64,000 bases of DNA from Solirubrobacteraceae bacterium (GTDB taxonomy: Bacteria > Actinomycetota > Thermoleophilia > Solirubrobacterales > Solirubrobacteraceae): the NCBI GenBank assembly GCA_016463765.1, contig JAEMQS010000014.1:1-64000 (forward strand), given 5' to 3'. Of this stretch, positions 1-8,953 are shown piece after piece. The notes beneath the pieces are model-generated. The model saw nothing but the letters and a program-made list of their open reading frames with translations, had not been told where the DNA came from and searched no databases. Both the position numbers and the translations under genes were made by a program. The stretch's first letter is position 1, and every line of letters starts with the position of its first letter.

Positions 1-2050
1 GCTCGGCGACCTGCCCGGCGAACGCGTCGGCGATCCCCGCCGCGCCCTGCAGCTGGGAGGTCGCGCCGGCCAAGCTGCTGCTCGCGCTGTTGGCCGAGGT
101 CGTCGCGGCCGCGACCGACGCGACGGCGGCCTGGTAGTTCGGGTCGTCCTCGACCCCGGGGATCTGCGCAAGCTGGGCTGCGGCCTGCTCGAGCTGCGTC
201 ACGGTCTGCTGCGTCGCACTCGCGGCGCTCGAAACGGCCTGGCTGCTCGCGGCGACGTCGTCGGCCATCTTGCGCACCACCGGCGCGCCCTCGGTGACCG
301 GCGTGACCGCGGTGCCCAGGCCGCCCGAGATCTGCTTCGAGCCCGCGAGCGCGGAGGCCGACCCGTCGCGCAGCTTGCGCGACGCGTCGAGCGCCTGCGC
401 CAGGCCGTCGGAGATCTTCTCGGCGCCGTCGCGGGCCTTCGTCAGCCCGCCACGCAGCTCGCCCGCTCCCGCCTCGGCCTCGCCCGAGCCGCTGGAGAGC
501 TGCCCCGCGCCGCCCGCGGCCTCGCCGATTCCGGCCTTCAGCTCGGCGGCACCGGCACCGGCCTGGCCGAGGCCCTCCTCGAGCCTGCCCAGGTCCTTCT
601 TGCCGCCCTTGAGGAGCTTCGTCGACTCCCGGAGCTTGCGCGGGAGGACCGCGAGATCGCCGCTCGTCGCCGCGATCGCGCCCGGCCCGATCACCGACGC
701 GACCATCGGGTCCTTCGCGATGTCCGTCTGCAGCTCGTCGAGCTGCACGAGCGTCTTGCGGGTCGTGATCGGCGGTCCCTCGGAGACGACGAGCATGTTG
801 TACGGCGTGGGCCACCCCGGACCCATGACGGTGCTCACCCGCTCGAACGCGAGCCGGGCCGTGTCGTCCTCGGGCAGCAGGTCCACCGACGGCGGGCCGG
901 TCTTCAGGTTCAGCGCGGGCAGTGCGAGCACGACGAGCAGCAGGGTGGCGGCGGCGCCCGCGGGGACCGGGTGGCGAATGACGCTCGCGCCGCCGCCGGT
1001 CAGGCGGTGCCACCCGGCGACGAGGAACGGCGGAGCAGGGAAGCTGAAGGCCTGCAGCCGCTCGCCGAGCAGCGTCGTCAGCGCCGGGAGGACGACGACC
1101 GCCGCGCCCACGGCGAGGGTGGCGCTCAGCAGGACGCCGACACCGAGCGACGTGAGGATCTCGGTCGGCGCGATGAGCGTCGCGACGATGAGCGCCACGA
1201 TGAGCGCGGTCCCGCCGATCAGGATGCCGCGGCCGCCGGTGTCGACCGCGCCGAGCGCGGCGTGGGCGGGCGTCTCGTGCTCGTCCTCGACCTGCTCGCG
1301 CCAGCGGCGGTAGAACAGCAGGCCGTAGCCCACGCCGAGCGCGAGGCCCGTGGTCGCGCCGAGCGCCAGCGTGATGGCGTCGATCGGGATCGCCTTGCCC
1401 AGCAGCGCCACCGCGCCGAAGCTGCTGAACGCGGTCGCGGCGCCGAGGGCCGTCAGCGCCAGGGCCGCGATCGGGGTCCGCAGGATCAGGAGCAGGACCA
1501 GGAAGATGAGCGGCACGGCGAGCGCGATCGCCGTGCGCGTCGACGAGATCGCCGTGTCCTTGATCGCGATGTCGAGCGTCGGCTGGCCGGTGATGGACGT
1601 CGTGACCGGGCTGGTGATGCTCTTGGCGACGAGCGTGTCGAGCTCCTCCTGCCGGCCGGCGACCATCTCCTCCTCGGTCTGCGCGACCGACGCGACGATC
1701 ATCGCCGCCTCGGGCGACGGTCGGAGCTCCTTGGCCGTGTCGCCGCCGTCCCAGGCCGAGAGGACCCGGACGTCGGGCTGGTCCGCGAGGCGGCGGACGA
1801 GCGCCGGCCCCTGCTCGTCGAGCTGCGCCTTCGGACCCTCCAGCAGGATGGGGACGAGGACGCTCGGACCGAACTCGGACTCGGCGAGGTACTCGGCCCG
1901 CGAGGATTCGGTTCCCTCGACGACGGTGATCGACGGGGACAGCGACGAACTGACGCCGGCGCCGATGAGGATGAGCGCGACGGCCAGCGCGCCCCATCCG
2001 GCGAGCGCCGCTCGGGGATGCCTGATCGACAGCTGCGCGAGCTTGAGCAC
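1..2050 (-). CDS. MMPL/RND-family membrane transporter, C-terminus outside window
   Basis: Reading the minus strand from GTG at 2050, the frame stays open to base 1, giving about 683 residues with the end missing. An AGGAGAGG ribosome-binding site sits just upstream. The protein starts with one transmembrane helix, then an extracytoplasmic domain, then a block of hydrophobic helices interrupted by a short charged loop (YRRWREQ), and then a second soluble domain. This is the MmpL/RND layout: proton-driven export of lipids or hydrophobic molecules across the plasma membrane. The second soluble region, roughly residues 460-683, is a long Ala/Gly/Ser-rich stretch with heptad-like spacing, probably a coiled-coil hairpin. 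Family assignment is confident; the substrate is unknown. Confidence 0.85.
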   Translation of the reverse strand, partial: MLKLAQLSIRHPRAALAGWGALAVALILIGAGVSSSLSPSITVVEGTESSRAEYLAESEFGPSVLVPILLEGPKAQLDEQGPALVRRLADQPDVRVLSAWDGGDTAKELRPSPEAAMIVASVAQTEEEMVAGRQEELDTLVAKSITSPVTTSITGQPTLDIAIKDTAISSTRTAIALAVPLIFLVLLLILRTPIAALALTALGAATAFSSFGAVALLGKAIPIDAITLALGATTGLALGVGYGLLFYRRWREQVEDEHETPAHAALGAVDTGGRGILIGGTALIVALIVATLIAPTEILTSLGVGVLLSATLAVGAAVVVLPALTTLLGERLQAFSFPAPPFLVAGWHRLTGGGASVIRHPVPAGAAATLLLVVLALPALNLKTGPPSVDLLPEDDTARLAFERVSTVMGPGWPTPYNMLVVSEGPPITTRKTLVQLDELQTDIAKDPMVASVIGPGAIAATSGDLAVLPRKLRESTKLLKGGKKDLGRLEEGLGQAGAGAAELKAGIGEAAGGAGQLSSGSGEAEAGAGELRGGLTKARDGAEKISDGLAQALDASRKLRDGSASALAGSKQISGGLGTAVTPVTEGAPVVRKMADDVAASSQAVSSAASATQQTVTQLEQAAAQLAQIPGVEDDPNYQAAVASVAAATTSANSASSSLAGATSQLQGAAGIADAFAGQVAE

Positions 2051-2177
2051 GGACCTCTCCTGACCTTCCGCGGGACGTCTCGCACGCTACGGGCGCCAGG
2101 CGGCCGTGCCATCCGCAATCCGTCACCAACACATGTGCGGATTGGTACGGGTGCGGTGGGGGCCTCTCCCGGGCACC

Positions 2178-3959
2178 ATGTCTCTCATGACGTTGGGGAG
2201 ACTGGTACTGCAGGCCGCAGACCGGCACGCCGCGTACGTCGCGATGCAGGCCCCGGGAAGCGGAGGCTGGGCGGACATCTCGTTCGCCGAGCTCGGCCGG
2301 GCCGCGCGCGAGATCGCCGCCGGACTGCACGACCTCGGCCTCGGGCCGGGAGACCGGGTCGCCATCCTCGGCGCCACCCGGCCGGAGTGGACGCTCGCCG
2401 ACTGCGGCACGCTGCTCGCGGGCGCGACCGTCGTGCCGATCTACCACACCAACCCGGCGTCGGAATGCCGCTACGTGCTCGCGCACTCGGGCGCATGCGC
2501 GGTGATCTGCGAGGACGCCGACCAGCTGGCGAAGATCCGCGAGGTCCAGCCCGACTGCGTGGACCTGCGTCACATCATCACGATGGTGCCCACCGACGAC
2601 CGGGACGTCGTGTCGCTCGAGGAGCTCCGCGGCCGCGGCGTCGCGGCCGGCGCAGACGCGGACGCGATCGATCGCATCAGCGGCAGCGTGCGTGACGACG
2701 ACGTCGCGACGATCGTCTACACCTCGGGAACCACCGGCCCGCCGAAGGGCTGCATGCTCACGCACCGCAACGTCCTGGCGACCATCGACATGTACGCGCG
2801 GCAGGTGCGGATCGAGCCGGGCGACTCGGCCTTCTTCTTCCTCCCGCTCGCCCACGTGCTCGCTCGCGTGACGCAGTTCGTCGCGCTCGATTCCGGCGGC
2901 ACGCTGGCGTTCTACAGCCGCGACCCGGCGAAGCTCCTCGACGACATCGCGACGCTGCGACCGACCCACCTCCCGTCGGTGCCACGGCTCTTCGAGAAGA
3001 TCCACACCCGCGCGCTGGCGACCGCCGCCGACGAGGGCGGCGTCAAGGCCGCGATCTTCACGCGCGCGCTGAGCACGGCGCGACGGGCCCGGGCGATCGA
3101 GCGGGCCGGCAGGCGGCCGGACCCCGTGTTGCGCGCGCGCCGCGCGCTGGCCGACCGCGCCGTCCTGCACCGCGTCCGCGACCTGCTCGGTGGCCGCATC
3201 CAGCTCTGCCTGACGGGCGCGGCGCCCATCAGCGTCGAGGTCCTCGAGTTCTTCGACGCGTGCGGGATCGTGATCGTCGAGGGCTACGGCATGACCGAGA
3301 GCTGCGCCGCCGCGACGCTGAACACGCCGAGCCACGTGCGGTTCGGCACCGTCGGCCAGGCGCTCCCCGGCGCGGAGATGCGTGTCGCCGACGACGGCGA
3401 GGTGCTGCTGCGCGGTCCGCACGTCTTCCCCGGCTACTACCGCAACGAGGAGGCGACCCGCGAGACGATCGACGACGACGGCTGGCTGCACACCGGCGAC
3501 CTCGGCGCGATCGACGACGACGGGTACCTGCGCATCACCGGACGGGCGAAGGACCTCATCATCACGTCGAGCGGGAAGAACATCACGCCGTCGAACCTCG
3601 AGGCCGAGCTGCGCGAGTCGCGGTGGATCTCGCAGGCCGTGGTGTACGGCGATCAGCACCCCTACCTCGTGGCGATGCTGACCCTCGACCCGGAGGAGGC
3701 GCCATCGCTGGCGCAGCGGCTCGGCGTCGCCGACGACCCCGCGAAGATGGCCGCCGACCCGCGGGTCCGCGACGCGCTGCAGGAGGAGATCGACCGGGTC
3801 AACCGCGACGTGTCACGGATCTCGGAGATCAAGCGGTTCGGGGTGCTGGAGCGCGACCTCACGCTCGACGCCGACGAGCTGACGCCGACGCTGAAGGTCA
3901 AGCGCAACCGGGTGTACGAGCACCACCACGACTTCTTCGAGCACCTGTACGACGGTTGA
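2178..3959 (+). CDS. AMP-binding long-chain fatty-acid--CoA ligase
   Basis: Activates fatty acids through an acyl-adenylate to acyl-CoA. The 593-residue protein has the AMP-binding P-loop signature TSGTTGPPKGCMLTHRN, the A5-type motif YGMTES, the HTGDLG motif and the C-terminal hinge ITGRAKDLIITSSGKNI, all characteristic of FadD15/FAA-type ligases. The ATG at 2178 was preferred to one 72 bases upstream because the extra residues do not resemble the family; another ATG lies three codons in. It diverges from the MMPL transporter across about 130 bp, an arrangement that fits lipid metabolism, although joint function is inference. A hairpin terminator follows the stop. Confidence 0.93.
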   Translation: MSLMTLGRLVLQAADRHAAYVAMQAPGSGGWADISFAELGRAAREIAAGLHDLGLGPGDRVAILGATRPEWTLADCGTLLAGATVVPIYHTNPASECRYVLAHSGACAVICEDADQLAKIREVQPDCVDLRHIITMVPTDDRDVVSLEELRGRGVAAGADADAIDRISGSVRDDDVATIVYTSGTTGPPKGCMLTHRNVLATIDMYARQVRIEPGDSAFFFLPLAHVLARVTQFVALDSGGTLAFYSRDPAKLLDDIATLRPTHLPSVPRLFEKIHTRALATAADEGGVKAAIFTRALSTARRARAIERAGRRPDPVLRARRALADRAVLHRVRDLLGGRIQLCLTGAAPISVEVLEFFDACGIVIVEGYGMTESCAAATLNTPSHVRFGTVGQALPGAEMRVADDGEVLLRGPHVFPGYYRNEEATRETIDDDGWLHTGDLGAIDDDGYLRITGRAKDLIITSSGKNITPSNLEAELRESRWISQAVVYGDQHPYLVAMLTLDPEEAPSLAQRLGVADDPAKMAADPRVRDALQEEIDRVNRDVSRISEIKRFGVLERDLTLDADELTPTLKVKRNRVYEHHHDFFEHLYDG

Positions 3960-3961
3960 CA

Positions 3962-3996
3962 CCGACGTTCCTTGCGGTCAGCGCAAGGAACGTCGG
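3962..3996. terminator. Perfect 15-bp hairpin between convergent genes
   Basis: Arms CCGACGTTCCTTGCG and CGCAAGGAACGTCGG flank a 5-base loop. The hairpin sits between the stop of the acyl-CoA ligase and the stop of the VapC-like gene and can serve both strands. No T-tract follows, as is common in high-GC actinobacteria. Confidence 0.75.
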
Positions 3997-3999
3997 GTT

Positions 4000-4392
4000 C
4001 TACAGCTCGTCGAGCCCGATGACGAGGCCCAGCCGGTCGGCGCCGCGCCGAAGTCGCCCGTCGAGCGTCACCACACGGCGACCGGCCAGGCGGGCCAGCG
4101 CGACGTACTCTGCGTCGTAGGTCCGCGCCCAGCCCAGCTCACGCGCGACCGCCCACGCCTCGCGACCGAGCCGCGCCGGCGCCCGCCGCGCGACGGCCAG
4201 TCGTTCCAGTCGGTCGAGCATCACCTCGCCGTCCTGCACCGGAACCCGGCTCTGCCACACCTGCAGCCGCAGCGTGGCGCGGGCCTCCGACCACATGAGC
4301 GGCGGGGCGATGAGGTCGCCGCCCAGTCGCTCCAGCCCGCCTTCCTCGACGAGCGATGCCACGGCCACGCTCGCGTCGACGACGAACGTCAA
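4000..4392 (-). CDS. PIN-domain ribonuclease toxin, VapC-like
   Basis: A 130-residue protein starting MTFVVDASVAV. It has the PIN acidic residues: the first Asp at position 6, a Glu in MWSEAR near residue 35, and the later aspartates in TYDAEYVALA and VVTLDGRL. PIN toxins cleave RNA, often tRNA. The start codon overlaps the stop of the upstream antitoxin gene by 4 bases, the classic coupled toxin-antitoxin layout. Family is confident; toxicity and target are inferred. Confidence 0.88.
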   Translation of the reverse strand: MTFVVDASVAVASLVEEGGLERLGGDLIAPPLMWSEARATLRLQVWQSRVPVQDGEVMLDRLERLAVARRAPARLGREAWAVARELGWARTYDAEYVALARLAGRRVVTLDGRLRRGADRLGLVIGLDEL

Positions 4393-4637
4393 CGCCCGCG
4401 CCGGGCGTCATCGAGCGCGCCGACCCAGTCCGGCGCCGGAAGTCCCGAGGGGAGCCGTTTCCAGGCATCGGGGAGCGGGAGCGAGTCGGGACGCGTCACG
4501 AGCAGGTCAAGGTCGGCTTCCTCGATGACGTGCTGGGTGCCGACCTTCCGCGCGGGCAGGCGGCCCGAGCGGATCCAGCGGCGGATCGTCTCCGGGTCGC
4601 GGTCCACCCGCTTCGCCGCTTCGGGCACGGTCAGCAT
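4389..4637 (-). CDS. Excisionase-type helix-turn-helix antitoxin
   Basis: An 82-residue protein beginning MLTVPEAAKRVDRDPETIRRWIRSGRLPARKVG, a MerR/excisionase-like winged helix of the kind found in antitoxins paired with PIN toxins. The DNA-binding domain is N-terminal (about residues 1-50) and the C-terminal tail (about 51-82) should wrap the toxin. It is first in the operon and overlaps the toxin start by 4 bases. A TACGCT -10 box lies 9 bases before the ATG with no Shine-Dalgarno, so the transcript probably has almost no leader. Autoregulation is expected from the family but not seen directly. Confidence 0.82.
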   Translation of the reverse strand: MLTVPEAAKRVDRDPETIRRWIRSGRLPARKVGTQHVIEEADLDLLVTRPDSLPLPDAWKRLPSGLPAPDWVGALDDARRGR

Positions 4638-4684
4638 CGCTGGCGTAGCGTACTACAACACTCAGAGGATCTGGGCCTTCACGC

Positions 4685-6151
4685 TCACAGCGCCATGGCC
4701 ACGTACTTCGTCTCCAGGTACTCGTCGATGCCCTCGAACCCGCCCTCACGGCCGAACCCGGACTGCTTCACGCCGCCGAACGGCGCACCCGCGTTCGACA
4801 CCAGGCCCTGGTTCAGCCCAATCATCCCGGTCTCCAAGGCGTCGATGACCCGGAACGCCCGCTTCACGTCGCGGGTGTAGACGTACGCCACGAGCCCGTA
4901 CTCGGTCCGGTTCGCCGCGGCGATCGCCTCGTCGTCGGAGCTGAACGTCGTCACCGGCGCGACCGGGCCGAAGATCTCCTCGGTGAACACCCGTGCGTCG
5001 CCCGGCACGCCCGCCAGCACGGTGGGCTCGTAGAAGTACCCGGCGCCGTCCACCCGCGAGCCGCCGCACAGCACCTTCGCGCCGCGCGACACCGCCTCGT
5101 CGACGAGCTCGGCGACCTTGCCCCGCTGGTCGTCGTCGATCAGCGGGCCGAGCGTCACGCCCTCCTCGGTCCCGCGCCCGACCTGCATCGCGCCCATCTT
5201 CTCCGCGAGCTTCTCGGCGAACGCGTCGGCCACCGACTCGTGCACGTGGAAGCGGTTCGCGCTCGTGCACGCCTCGCCGCCGTTGCGCATCTTCGCGATC
5301 ATCGCGCCCTCGACCGCCGCGTCGAGGTCGGCGTCCTCGAAGACGAGGAACGGCGCGTTGCCGCCGAGCTCCATCGACACGCGGAGCACCTGCTCGGCCG
5401 ACTGCTCGATGAGCACCTTGCCGACCTCGGTCGACCCGGTGAACGACAGCTTGCGCGTGCGCGGGTCGCGGATCAGCGGCTCCATGACCGAGCCCGAGGA
5501 CTTCGCCGTGACCACGTTCAGCGCGCCCTTCGGCAGGCCGGCGCGGTCGACGATGTCGGCCAGCGCGAGCATCGAAAGCGGTGTCTGCTTGGCCGGCTTG
5601 ACGACCATCGTGCAGCCGGCCGCGATGGCCGGGCCGATCTTCCGGGTCCCCATCGCCATCGGGAAGTTCCACGGCGTGATGAACAGGCACGGACCGACGG
5701 GCTGGCGCTGGACCAGCACGCGCGCGGTGCCCTTCTCGTTCATGCGGAAGTCCCCGGTGATGCGCATCGCCTCGCCGCTGAACCAGTGCAGGAAATCGGC
5801 GGCGTAGAGGATCTCGGCCTTCGACTCGGCGACGGGCTTGCCCATCTCCAGCGTCATGAGCAGCGCGAGCTCGTCGGCGCGCTCCACGATCTCGTCGTAG
5901 GCACGGCGCAGGATCTCGCCGCGCTCGCGCGACGGCAGCGCGGCCATCTCCGCGCCCGCCTCACTTGCCGCGGTGAGCGCCGCCTTCGCGTCGTCGACGG
6001 TCGCGTCGGCGACCTGCGTGAGCTCGGTGCCGGTCGACGGGTCCTCGACGCTCAACGTCCCGCCGCCGGTCGCGTCGCGCCACGAGCCGCCGATGAACAG
6101 CCCCTTGGGGACGGCGTCGACGGCGGACTGCTCGGTGGTGGCGACGGCCAT
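4685..6151 (-). CDS. gabD: NAD(P)-dependent succinate-semialdehyde dehydrogenase-like aldehyde dehydrogenase
   Basis: A 488-residue aldehyde dehydrogenase. The general base Glu is in SMELGGNAPF and the nucleophilic Cys in NGGEACTSANRF; GSTEVGK is the cofactor-binding loop. Motif details (GGNAPF, EACTSANRF, C-terminal GREGGFEGIDEYLETKYV) match the succinate-semialdehyde dehydrogenase branch, which oxidises succinic semialdehyde to succinate in GABA breakdown. A GAGGAG ribosome-binding site precedes the ATG. No GABA transaminase lies next to it, so the exact aldehyde is inferred. It appears monocistronic. Confidence 0.9.
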   Translation of the reverse strand: MAVATTEQSAVDAVPKGLFIGGSWRDATGGGTLSVEDPSTGTELTQVADATVDDAKAALTAASEAGAEMAALPSRERGEILRRAYDEIVERADELALLMTLEMGKPVAESKAEILYAADFLHWFSGEAMRITGDFRMNEKGTARVLVQRQPVGPCLFITPWNFPMAMGTRKIGPAIAAGCTMVVKPAKQTPLSMLALADIVDRAGLPKGALNVVTAKSSGSVMEPLIRDPRTRKLSFTGSTEVGKVLIEQSAEQVLRVSMELGGNAPFLVFEDADLDAAVEGAMIAKMRNGGEACTSANRFHVHESVADAFAEKLAEKMGAMQVGRGTEEGVTLGPLIDDDQRGKVAELVDEAVSRGAKVLCGGSRVDGAGYFYEPTVLAGVPGDARVFTEEIFGPVAPVTTFSSDDEAIAAANRTEYGLVAYVYTRDVKRAFRVIDALETGMIGLNQGLVSNAGAPFGGVKQSGFGREGGFEGIDEYLETKYVAMAL

Positions 6152-6207
6152 GGCGGGACTCCTCGGGGGCGACGTACGGGACCTCGCGTCAGCCTACCCA
6201 GCCGCGA

Positions 6208-6246
6208 CTGTCGCATTCACGGCGACTATCGCCGTGAACGCGACAG
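6208..6246. terminator. Hairpin terminator between two minus-strand genes
   Basis: Arms CTGTCGCATTCACGGCGA and TCGCCGTGAACGCGACAG pair over 18 positions with one mismatch around a 3-base loop. It lies just downstream of the stop of the secreted protein gene (read on the minus strand) and upstream of gabD. Confidence 0.7.
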
Positions 6247-6254
6247 CGGCAACC

Positions 6255-7163
6255 TCAGCCGGTGCCGAACAGCGCCGGCGCGATGGTGACGACGCCGCGC
6301 TCGTCGAGGTAGCTCGCCACCACCGACCCGTCCGTCGCGATGCTGTCGACCGACGCCGGCAGCGCCCGGCGCTGCTCCATGAGCTCGACGTCGTCAGGTT
6401 CGCCCGAGCCGAAGCGCGTCGTCTGCCACGCCGTGGTGTCCTCGAGCCACGCCGCGCGGTAGCGGGTGGTCGTGACGCTGTGCGGGATGTCGTCGCGCCG
6501 GGAGGTCAGGGTCACGACGCCACCGTCGCCGGAGGCCCGGCGCAGCGCGACGCCGCCGCCGCGGCTGGAGTTGTAGGTGTACGCGACGCGCGAACCGCTG
6601 CCCGTCACCGACGTCTCCCGCGCGAGCGTAGACGTCAGCCTGCGCGTCGCCCGGCTGCGGCGCGAGTAGACCGTGACGCCCGTGCGGGTCCCGCCTCCGC
6701 GGCGGACGAACGACCACGTGCCGAGGTAGACGCTGGGTGCGGTCTCGCTGTACGTGGAGGTCGACAGTGCGCCCACGCGCGACTCGGTCCCGGCGACGAC
6801 GTCGTAGGCCCAGACGTCGCACCCCGAGATCGCGGACGTGCCCGAGCACCGTGAATACGCGACGACGAGCCGGCGCTGGCCGAGGTCCGAGCCGACGACG
6901 TCGCTGCCGATCGCGGGATCCGGCGGCGCGCCGAAGTCCGGGATGTCCGGGACCGACACGACGCGGGTCGCCGGGTTGCGGACGGTCAGGCGCCAGCGGC
7001 CGTTCGGGGCGGGCGCCGCCCACGCGTACCACCCGCCGCCGGCGGCGAGATTGCGGGCGTCTGGGGCTGCAGCGAGGAGGCTGTCGGCGGCAGCGGGCGC
7101 CGCCGACAGGGCAAGGGCGGCCAGCGGGAGCGCGGCGCCGAGGAGACGAACGAAGCGGGACAT
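6255..7163 (-). CDS. Secreted protein of unknown function, propeller-like
   Basis: A 302-residue protein with a clear signal peptide (MSRFVRL, hydrophobic core, cleavage near AAPAAADS). The mature part is a series of beta-strand-rich segments with Trp/Tyr and alternating charged loops such as GCDVWAYDV and RYRAAWLEDT, suggesting a WD40/TolB-like propeller; I see no catalytic motif. A GGAGG ribosome-binding site precedes the ATG. The gene sits between gabD and the ThDP enzyme without obvious functional links. Confidence 0.72.
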   Translation of the reverse strand: MSRFVRLLGAALPLAALALSAAPAAADSLLAAAPDARNLAAGGGWYAWAAPAPNGRWRLTVRNPATRVVSVPDIPDFGAPPDPAIGSDVVGSDLGQRRLVVAYSRCSGTSAISGCDVWAYDVVAGTESRVGALSTSTYSETAPSVYLGTWSFVRRGGGTRTGVTVYSRRSRATRRLTSTLARETSVTGSGSRVAYTYNSSRGGGVALRRASGDGGVVTLTSRRDDIPHSVTTTRYRAAWLEDTTAWQTTRFGSGEPDDVELMEQRRALPASVDSIATDGSVVASYLDERGVVTIAPALFGTG

Positions 7164-7207
7164 ACTGCTGGAACCTCCGGGGCCGCGAGGTGTTGCGGCC
7201 TTTCTCC

Positions 7208-8857
7208 TCAGGCCGAGACGGTCTCCGTCCCCAGCTCCTCGCTGAAGGCCACGTCCTGCGAGTAGTCGATGGGCACCACGATGAGCGACGGCACGTCGAG
7301 CGTGAGCGCGTGGCGGAGCTGCGGGCCGAACTCTTCCGCGGACTCGGTGCGCCACGCCGGGATGCCGAACGACTTGGCGAGCGTGACGAAGTCCGGATTG
7401 GTGAAGTCGGTGCCGAAGTGGTCGCCGAACTTCTTGTCCTGCTTCCACACGATCGAGCCGTACTGGCGGTTCTCCCAGATGACGTTGACGATCGGGGTCT
7501 TCAACCGGGTGGCGGTCTCGAGCTCCTGCATGTTCATGAGGAACCCGCCGTCGCCGTTGACCGTGACGACCTTGCGGTTCGGGTAGACGAGCTTCGCGCC
7601 GATCGCGCATGGCAGCGCGAAGCCCATGCCCGCCAGGCCGTTGGCGATGAGGACGGTGTTCGGCTCGTGGGCGGGGAACATCCGCGCGATCCACAGCTTG
7701 TGCAGGCCCACGTCGGAGATGAGCATGTCCTCGCGGCCGAGCGCCTGGCGGATCTCCCACAGCACGCGGGGCGGCTGCATCGGGAACCCGGTGTCGTTCT
7801 TCGCGGCCTCGAACCGGCCGACGATGAGGTCGTGCAGCCGGGTCGAACCGCCCGCGTGCGGCACGTCGCGGGCCTCCTCGGCCAGACGGCTGAGCACGTG
7901 GTAGATGTCCCCGATGAGCTCGACCTCGGGGATGTAGTTCGTGTCGATCTCCGCCGGCTGGGAGTCGATCATCACGATCTTCTTGTCGGCCTTCGGGTTC
8001 CAGTGCTTCGGCGCGTGCTCGACGAGGTCGTAGCCCACGCAGATCACGACGTCGGCGTCCTCGAAGCCCGCCAGCGCGTAGTCGCGCGAGTGCAGGCCGA
8101 CGGTGCCCAGCGAGTGCGCGTCGTCGGCGTCGAGCACGCCCTTGCCCATGAACGTGTGCGCCGCCGAGATGCCCGTCGCGCGGCAGAACTCCCGCAGAGC
8201 CGGCGCGGCGCCCGCGCGCACGACGCCGTTGCCGGCGAGGACCACGGGGTTGATCGCGCTGCGGATGAGGTCGACGGCCTTGAGCAGTTCGCGAGCGCCG
8301 GGCTCGGGCTCGACGGGCTTGCGGCGCTGCAGCGGCTCAAGTCCCTCGACGGTCTCCGCCATGACGTCCTCGGGCAGCTCGAGGTGCGTGGCGCCGGGCT
8401 TCTCGGACTCGGCGACCTTGAACGCCTTGCGCACGACCTCAGGCACGATGTCCGGCGAGTTGATGCGCGCGTTCCACTTCGTGATCGGCGCCATCAACGC
8501 GACGATGTCGAGGTACTGGTGCGACTCCTTGTGCATCCGCTCGAGGTCGCCCTGCCCCGTGATCGCGACGAGCGGCGCGCGGTCGAGGTACGCGTCGGCG
8601 ACCGCGGTGACGAGGTTCGTCGCGCCCGGCCCGAGGGTGCCCAGGCAGACGCCGGCGCGCCCGGTCAGCCGCCCGACCATGTCCGCCATGTAGGCCCCGC
8701 CCTGCTCATGGCGAACGGGAACGAACGTGACCGACGAGCGATCGAGCGAGTGGTTGAGGTCCAGCGTCTCCTCACCGGGGATGCCGAACACCCACTTCAC
8801 GCCCTCGGCTTCGAGGCATTCGACGAACAGATCTGAGGCGCGACGCGGGGAGCTCAC
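7208..8857 (-). CDS. Acetolactate synthase-like thiamine-diphosphate enzyme, large-subunit type
   Basis: A 549-residue ThDP enzyme. The N-terminal Pyr domain has the catalytic Glu in VPVRHEQGGAYMAD, a central Rossmann-like domain follows, and the C-terminal PP domain has the ThDP/Mg motif VNGDGGFLMNMQELETA. Architecture and the segment LGTLGPGATNL match the acetolactate synthase/AlsS group: pyruvate to acetolactate. No regulatory small subunit (ilvN) and no ilvC follow, so this may be a catabolic enzyme or a related carboligase rather than the branched-chain amino acid enzyme. The GTG start gives the expected N-terminus SSPRRASDLFVECLEAEGV; in-frame extension upstream is not family-like. Confidence 0.87.
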   Translation of the reverse strand: MSSPRRASDLFVECLEAEGVKWVFGIPGEETLDLNHSLDRSSVTFVPVRHEQGGAYMADMVGRLTGRAGVCLGTLGPGATNLVTAVADAYLDRAPLVAITGQGDLERMHKESHQYLDIVALMAPITKWNARINSPDIVPEVVRKAFKVAESEKPGATHLELPEDVMAETVEGLEPLQRRKPVEPEPGARELLKAVDLIRSAINPVVLAGNGVVRAGAAPALREFCRATGISAAHTFMGKGVLDADDAHSLGTVGLHSRDYALAGFEDADVVICVGYDLVEHAPKHWNPKADKKIVMIDSQPAEIDTNYIPEVELIGDIYHVLSRLAEEARDVPHAGGSTRLHDLIVGRFEAAKNDTGFPMQPPRVLWEIRQALGREDMLISDVGLHKLWIARMFPAHEPNTVLIANGLAGMGFALPCAIGAKLVYPNRKVVTVNGDGGFLMNMQELETATRLKTPIVNVIWENRQYGSIVWKQDKKFGDHFGTDFTNPDFVTLAKSFGIPAWRTESAEEFGPQLRHALTLDVPSLIVVPIDYSQDVAFSEELGTETVSA

Positions 8858-8953
8858 GACAGTTCCGTACCCTGGATCGAGGGGTGTGACGCCATCCGGG
8901 CGCACGCTACCACCGCGCAACTTGCGTCCCCGCGCCGTGTCCCCTGCAACGGA

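Noticed and set aside
971-2695. Plus-strand open frame of about 570 codons opposite MMPL and overlapping the acyl-CoA ligase
   Set aside because: Low-complexity translation; both overlapped genes have clear family motifs.
3962-3996. Palindrome as toxin-antitoxin operator
   Set aside because: It lies downstream of the toxin, between two convergent stops, which fits a terminator, not a promoter.
7208-8857. Branched-chain amino acid biosynthesis operon (ilvBNC)
   Set aside because: No small subunit or ketol-acid reductoisomerase follows, and the neighbours are unrelated.
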